Part shown: in pieces, positions 7,607-10,639 of the stretch
How positions within the stretch are numbered: position 1 is the stretch's first letter
Layout of the letters: the number at the start of each line of letters is the position of its first letter
Origin: BRH-c25 sp041690515
Lineage (GTDB): Bacteria; Bacillota; Clostridia; Lutisporales; Lutisporaceae
Reading direction: 5' to 3'
NCBI GenBank assembly: GCA_041690515.1
Contig: JAWLHF010000105.1
Span: 1-10,639, forward strand
Length of the DNA stretch: 10,639 nucleotides
The notes under the pieces: model-generated
The model's input: only the letters and a program-made list of their open reading frames with translations
Database searches by the model: none
What the model was told of the DNA's origin: nothing
Made by a program: the position numbers and the translations under genes

Positions 7607-8085
7607 TGAACATAACAATAATAACAGTAGGAAAACTGAAAGAAAGATATTTCAAAGAAGCCGTGGAGGAATACTCAACACGGCTTTCTAAATATTGCAA
7701 ACTGGAAATCATAGAAGTGCCGGACGAAAAAGCTCCGGAGAATCTAAGTCCTGCCCAGGAGCTTATGGTTATCCAAAAAGAGGGACAAGGTATACTTAAG
7801 CATCTTAAGGAGGATGCATATACAATTGCCCTGGCAATAAAGGGCAAGCAGCTGTCCTCGGAAGAGCTTGCCGACTTTATAAATGACCTGGGCATAAAGG
7901 GCAGAAGCAACATAGCCTTCATCATAGGCGGCTCCCTGGGCCTCAGTGAAGAAGTACTGAAACGGGCAGACTTCAAGCTCTCATTTTCCCCAATGACCTT
8001 TCCCCATCAGCTGATGCGGGTGATACTGCTGGAGCAGGTGTACAGGGGATTTAGGATTATTAAGGGGGAGCCCTATCATAAGTAA
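7606..8085 (+). CDS. rlmH: 23S rRNA (pseudouridine-1915-N3)-methyltransferase RlmH
   Basis: RlmH methylates pseudouridine 1915 in helix 69 of 23S rRNA, acting on the assembled 70S ribosome. The 159-aa length is exactly that of the family, a minimal SPOUT (trefoil-knot) methyltransferase. Diagnostic elements are the N-terminus MNITIITVGKLKERY, the S-adenosylmethionine-binding loop FIIGGSLGLSEEV at about 105-117, the knot segment SPMTFPHQLMRVILLEQVYR at about 128-147, and the C-terminal GEPYHK with the conserved Tyr-His pair. The start codon shares one base with the htrA stop, so translation is probably coupled. The htrA coding end supplies the ribosome binding site (GGAGG at about 7591-7595). 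It is the last gene of the wal locus, as in Bacillus and Staphylococcus. Confidence 0.97.
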   Translation: MNITIITVGKLKERYFKEAVEEYSTRLSKYCKLEIIEVPDEKAPENLSPAQELMVIQKEGQGILKHLKEDAYTIALAIKGKQLSSEELADFINDLGIKGRSNIAFIIGGSLGLSEEVLKRADFKLSFSPMTFPHQLMRVILLEQVYRGFRIIKGEPYHK

Positions 8086-8183
8086 CGGCGGTTTTTTTAA
8101 AAATAATGGAGATACAGAGTACCTATTATTCAATATTACAATTGCTGAGTTTCCCAGAGATTGGAGAATTCATATGATGAATA

Positions 8184-8217
8184 ATACCCTTAACCCAAGA
8201 AACTGGGTTAAGGGTAT
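8184..8217. terminator. Bidirectional terminator between rlmH and the - strand operon
   Basis: A 14-bp perfect stem, ATACCCTTAACCCA (8184-8197) and its complement (8204-8217), closes a 6-nt loop (AGAAAC). It lies between two convergent genes: rlmH ends at 8085 and the - strand gene ends at 8226. Both flanks are U-rich when transcribed but lack a long T-tract. The rest of the 140-bp gap (8086-8183) holds a short T-run at 8091-8097 just after the rlmH stop and nothing else I can identify. Confidence 0.75.
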
Positions 8218-8225
8218 CTTATATT

Positions 8226-8954
8226 CTATTTATAATAATCATCGAAGTACTTAATCAACTCTTCTTTACCTTCAATATCATGTGCTTGAACAAATTTGCG
8301 TAATTCTATCAAGAATGCTTCTTTATTAGTTTTGCTGGTCAGTATTGTATTTAGGATAAAATCAATCCGAATTTCATTTGCTTTATCAAAAAAATCTTTT
8401 TTTAATTCTAAGACTTCATGATATGTATTAGAAATAGAAAAAACTTTTATACAATTACCAACAAGACCTATTACATAAAAGATTGTAAAAAACAGTAGAT
8501 ATGTCATTACAGCAAATATTGCATAGAAAGCATATTTATTTACTACTGCTTCAGGACTAAATAAGGATAAGTAGATTGCAATGAAAGCTACGATTTGAAA
8601 ACCAATTATGAACGCAATGAATTCAAAGCTAATTAAAATCCTTTCTATTGAGTCTTTATCATTCAATTTACAAATAATTTTCTGTACTTCTTTACTTATA
8701 GTACCTGTCACTATAGAAATTCCGGCAAGGAGAATACCTATAATCCCAATTAAAGCGGACGCAATAGTTATACAAATATTCTTAAAAGGCTCCTGGTACG
8801 TAGTAATGTTTGAATGTATGTCCATATTAATTACGAAAATACTAAACCCGACTGTCAATATAAATGCTAAAGGGACTTCTAATGACCCTATATCAGTTAA
8901 TCCTCGCCACTTTTTATATTTTTTAAACCTTACTAGCGAAGCATACTTATACAT
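8226..8954 (-). CDS. Four-helix membrane protein of unknown function, second gene of a two-gene cassette
   Basis: I do not recognise this 242-aa protein by family. Hydrophobic segments at about residues 25-43, 59-85, 105-131 and 139-168 predict four transmembrane helices. The N-terminus is basic (RFKKYKKWR). A charged, probably cytoplasmic tail of about 70 residues (VLELKKDFFDKANEIR onward) may be helical. There is no signal peptide, transporter motif or catalytic motif. The start ATG (8952-8954) has AGGAG 8 nt upstream (complement at 8963-8967). It begins 15 nt after the upstream gene's stop, so the two are one operon. Base composition is visibly more AT-rich than the wal locus. A four-helix membrane protein paired with a soluble partner recalls RexB and KwaA membrane components of phage defence. 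That is an architectural analogy, not a detected homology. Confidence 0.8.
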   Translation of the reverse strand: MYKYASLVRFKKYKKWRGLTDIGSLEVPLAFILTVGFSIFVINMDIHSNITTYQEPFKNICITIASALIGIIGILLAGISIVTGTISKEVQKIICKLNDKDSIERILISFEFIAFIIGFQIVAFIAIYLSLFSPEAVVNKYAFYAIFAVMTYLLFFTIFYVIGLVGNCIKVFSISNTYHEVLELKKDFFDKANEIRIDFILNTILTSKTNKEAFLIELRKFVQAHDIEGKEELIKYFDDYYK

Positions 8955-8969
8955 ATACTCAACTCCTAT

Positions 8970-9893
8970 CTAAAATAGCGAACTAACATACCTCCTACAA
9001 ACCTCAAAGAATTCGTTCTTCGTTTTTTGATACTCTTTAATTCTTCGTTTTAGAGGCCTATTATCTTTAGTAGAATATCTAGATCCATCCTTTGCTTCAG
9101 CTTCTACACTAACATAGCTGTTTTTTATCGCTTCTTCAGCGGTGAGCGTGGAATGTATCGTAGTTGCTCTATTAATTTCTTGTTCTACTATATCGGCATC
9201 AATATTTAGACCTTGTGGAGCTTTAGAAGAAAATAATATGCTTCTATTTGTTATATTTGCTGCTTTGTATGCATTAATCTCTTCTTCGCCATTATTGTGT
9301 ATAGCCTCTAGAATTGGTTCGTCGGGATTTGGTGGTATAATTTCTATTTTTAGTGTTTCTATGTTTCTTATTTTCTTCAATTCACTTTTTATGGTTTTGA
9401 TATCTAAACCACTCTTAATCAGCTCTACTTCAAAATTATAGTCTTCATTATTATCTTTCATACATTTATTAATTAATTCTTTTAGCCCAATATTAAACTC
9501 TGAATAGCCAAATCTTTGAGTTGTATAAAATGCGACGACTTCTTTGCGGGTGTCGAAATAAAACTGGATGATTTCTGAATTCTCCACGGGAATTTTAGTA
9601 ACCTCGCCCGTCCTTTCGTTTATTCTTTTAATGAGTAGGTTTGAAGTCTTAATGATATTTCCTACTATGATTGTTTCTTGAAATTTGTCAATAGAAGAAA
9701 ACTTGTATGAAGCCTTATATATAAATACATCTCCGTCTTCATCTATTCTAGGCTCTTCTCTCTCATATGTAACTCCGTTTTGTATTCTTGTAAATAAACG
9801 ATTTAGTAATATTCTGAGGGTATCTGGATCTTCATAAACGCTATAAATGTGTGAGTTTAAATTGACTTTAGAAAAAAATAATATACTAGACAT
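8970..9893 (-). CDS. Soluble protein of unknown function, first gene of a two-gene cassette
   Basis: This 307-aa protein has no signal peptide or membrane segment and I cannot assign a family with confidence. The N-terminal half is mixed alpha/beta (MSSILFFSKVNLNSHIYSVY, then DGDVFIYKASYKF). A central strand-turn-helix segment, EVVAFYTTQRFGYSEFNIGL, and a following ELIKSGLDIKTIKSELKKI region come next. The C-terminal stretch VSVEAEAKDGSRYSTKDNRP precedes a basic helical end (LKRRIKEYQKTKNEFF). The layout loosely resembles RexA/DUF4868-type proteins as I remember them; no alignment was made. I place the start at ATG 9891-9893, with AGGGGG about 10 nt upstream. An in-frame ATG at 9980 would add 29 residues but lies at the predicted transcription start and has no ribosome binding site. 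The gene is preceded by a good promoter and followed after 15 nt by the membrane gene. Confidence 0.8.
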   Translation of the reverse strand: MSSILFFSKVNLNSHIYSVYEDPDTLRILLNRLFTRIQNGVTYEREEPRIDEDGDVFIYKASYKFSSIDKFQETIIVGNIIKTSNLLIKRINERTGEVTKIPVENSEIIQFYFDTRKEVVAFYTTQRFGYSEFNIGLKELINKCMKDNNEDYNFEVELIKSGLDIKTIKSELKKIRNIETLKIEIIPPNPDEPILEAIHNNGEEEINAYKAANITNRSILFSSKAPQGLNIDADIVEQEINRATTIHSTLTAEEAIKNSYVSVEAEAKDGSRYSTKDNRPLKRRIKEYQKTKNEFFEVCRRYVSSLF

Positions 9894-9982
9894 AATAGTT
9901 GGTCCCCCTCGCATTTTATCTTTATTTCCATTTGCACAATTATAAAGTAGAAAGATGTCTATGCCTGTCGCAGTATACATTT

Positions 9983-10011
9983 AGTATATCCCATTAACCA
10001 TATTATGGCAA
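9983..10011 (-). promoter_or_regulatory. Promoter of the two-gene accessory operon
   Basis: On the - strand, TTGCCA (complement at 10006-10011, 5 of 6 matches to -35) is followed after 17 bp by TATACT (9983-9988, 5 of 6 matches to -10). The predicted start near 9976 leaves a leader of about 80 nt before the ATG at 9893. An 11-bp palindrome CCATATTATGG (9998-10008) overlaps the -35 and spacer and could be an operator. A second TATAAT on the - strand (9939-9944) has no good -35. Confidence 0.65.
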
Positions 10012-10043
10012 TGAGATAAATATAGATTTATTTAAAGAAAGGT

Positions 10044-10298
10044 TTATGGTGCCGGTATCTCATCCAAGTAGAGTGTGTTGCTTTGACAGATCGGAAACAG
10101 CATGCATATGTTATTGCATTCTTTAGCAGAACCGGTTGTGTTAATCCGCTTGATCAATCGATCTAGAAGGCTTGGAGCCAGATCGTATTCACGACAGATT
10201 TCGGTTTTTGTTTTGCCGATATTGTATAACTGGACGATTTGTTGCCGGAAGTCCTCCGAAAAGGTACGGCGCTCCTTTTTCTCATTCATGCTATTCAT
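10044..10298 (-). pseudogene. IS3-family transposase OrfA, truncated
   Basis: The first about 60 residues match the start of IS3-family OrfA proteins: the basic KKERRTFSEDFRQQIVQLYN segment followed by an HTH_Tnp_1-type helix-turn-helix (GKTKTEICREYDLAPSLLDR, about residues 28-47). OrfA normally continues for 30-40 more residues through a leucine-zipper segment before frameshifting into OrfB. Here homology stops near GSAKECNN and the frame runs on for about 20 unrelated residues to a stop, so the 3' part was lost by deletion or rearrangement. AAAGGAG lies upstream; ATG at 10289 has the better spacing, while 10298 gives three more residues. It could no longer catalyse transposition but might still bind element ends. 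Confidence 0.8.
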
Positions 10299-10321
10299 TC
10301 TCCTTTATAATTTTAATAGTA

Positions 10322-10361
10322 GCATGAACCTAATTTTTCTGTCCAGTTAAGTGTAGCCGAT
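10322..10361 (-). repeat. Probable terminal end of the IS3 remnant
   Basis: On the - strand this stretch reads CTACACTTAACTGGACAG and then an A-rich leader into OrfA. An end with AACTGGACA-like sequence at this distance from OrfA is common for IS3-type elements as I recall them. No partner repeat was found in the window, so the assignment is tentative. Confidence 0.35.
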
Positions 10362-10387
10362 CCAGGGGCTGGTACATTGTCCCCTGG
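10362..10387. repeat. Inverted repeat CCAGGGG-N12-CCCCTGG
   Basis: Perfect 7-bp GC-rich arms (10362-10368 and 10381-10387) flank a 12-nt spacer, just outside the IS remnant and upstream of the helicase promoter. It could form a hairpin or be part of an insertion end. The + strand continues CATTTTC, too short for a convincing terminator tract. Confidence 0.5.
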
Positions 10388-10405
10388 CATTTTCACTTAA
10401 ACAAA

Positions 10406-10414
10406 TGATATAAT
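10406..10414 (+). promoter_or_regulatory. Extended -10 box of the helicase gene
   Basis: TGATATAAT combines a perfect TATAAT (10409-10414) with an upstream TG, 30 bp before the helicase start. No good -35 lies at 16-18 bp, which extended -10 promoters tolerate. Confidence 0.55.
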
Positions 10415-10444
10415 TAAAGCATCTAATAAAAACGAAAGAAGAAA

Positions 10445-10639
10445 ATGATGAAAAGTAGATTTATTGATTTAGGTGTTTCGCCTCCAATTCTAAAGTCATT
10501 AGAAGAGATGGGATTTGAGACACCTACAGAAGTACAGAGTAAAGCAATTCCACATATTTTGAATCAAGAAGATTTAATAGTCATGTCTAAGACAGGCAGT
10601 GGCAAAACGGCTGTTTTTGGTGTTTCGATGCTGCAAATG
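10445..10639 (+). CDS. DEAD-box RNA helicase, N-terminal part
   Basis: Sixty-five codons are visible and the frame is open at the window end. DEAD-box helicases unwind RNA duplexes with ATP in ribosome assembly, mRNA decay and cold adaptation. The visible part has the aromatic Phe and Q-motif arrangement (RFIDLGVSPPILKSLEEMGF, then TPTEVQSKAIPHIL with the invariant Gln) and motif I/Walker A (SKTGSGKT). The DEAD motif and the C-terminal RecA-like domain would lie outside. Two consecutive ATGs (10445 and 10448) follow a purine-rich GAAAGAAG, a weak ribosome binding site; either could be used. I cannot choose between CshA, DeaD or DbpA types from this fragment. Confidence 0.93.
   Translation, partial: MMKSRFIDLGVSPPILKSLEEMGFETPTEVQSKAIPHILNQEDLIVMSKTGSGKTAVFGVSMLQM

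Larger units (their letters stand above)
10044..10361 (-). mobile_element. Decayed IS3-family insertion sequence remnant
   Basis: About 320 bp remain of an element that is normally 1.2-1.5 kb with two overlapping frames. What is left is one probable end, the upstream leader and the first two thirds of OrfA. No OrfB with a DDE integrase core is present, and I found no matching second terminal repeat on the 10044 side. The outer limits are approximate. The segment lies between the accessory operon and a chromosomal-type helicase gene. Confidence 0.6.

Noticed and set aside
6662..7618. Open frame of 318 codons on the - strand
   Set aside because: It lies antisense to the complete htrA gene, which has an intact catalytic triad. 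The translated product is Cys/Tyr-rich and low in known motifs, and it has no promoter or ribosome binding site of its own.
8175..8267. Short + strand frame starting ATGATGAATAAT behind TTGGAG
   Set aside because: It runs through the terminator hairpin and into the antisense of the membrane-protein gene, so it is unlikely to be a real gene despite a ribosome-binding-site-like sequence.
8226..9893. Direct annotation as a Kiwa (KwaA/KwaB) system
   Set aside because: Gene order is reversed relative to the usual kwaA-kwaB, and I cannot recognise DUF4868 by eye. Kept only as a hypothesis to test.
9894..9980. Longer start for the soluble accessory protein at 9980
   Set aside because: No ribosome binding site precedes it and it coincides with the predicted transcription start; ATG 9893 has a strong AGGGGG.
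10102..10350. Open frame of 82 codons on the + strand
   Set aside because: It is antisense to the transposase OrfA remnant, whose homology is clear on the other strand.

Overview
The window looks like a chromosome segment from a Gram-positive Firmicute of the class Clostridia, possibly a Ruminiclostridium/Acetivibrio-like lineage (inference). The support is a WalK-YycH-YycI-WalJ-HtrA-RlmH gene string, strong AGGAGG-type ribosome binding sites, frequent ATA/AGA/AGG codons and low-to-moderate GC. No rRNA, tRNA or CRISPR array was seen.

Positions 1-8085, all on the + strand, hold the cell-wall-stress 'wal' locus. It opens inside the sensor kinase WalK; its N-terminus, and presumably walR, lie upstream of the window. 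A 147-bp gap carries a perfect WalR-type direct repeat (TGTAAC-N5-TGTAAT) placed 10 bp upstream of a TATAAT box. Next come a small secreted protein that I do not recognise, then YycH and YycI, the membrane-anchored regulators of WalK. A hairpin terminator overlaps the yycI stop codon. A separate extended -10 promoter then starts a second unit: murA (first committed step of peptidoglycan synthesis), walJ (metallo-beta-lactamase fold), htrA (membrane-anchored serine protease) and rlmH (23S rRNA pseudouridine methyltransferase, overlapping htrA by 1 nt). Together the locus links wall-stress sensing, wall precursor synthesis and envelope protein quality control.

Positions 8086-10043 are an AT-rich accessory segment on the - strand. 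A 14-bp perfect hairpin separates it from rlmH by convergent termination. It encodes a two-gene operon with its own promoter (TTGCCA-17 bp-TATACT): a soluble 307-aa protein of unknown function, then a 242-aa protein with four predicted membrane segments. The order and architecture (soluble protein first, four-helix membrane protein second) resemble two-component anti-phage systems such as lambda RexA/RexB, and less closely Kiwa. This is the best candidate in the window for an undescribed system, but its function is inference only.

Positions 10044 to about 10361 hold a decayed IS3-family remnant: a truncated OrfA on the - strand and an inverted-repeat structure. The window ends in the first 65 codons of a DEAD-box RNA helicase on the + strand, with its own extended -10 box.
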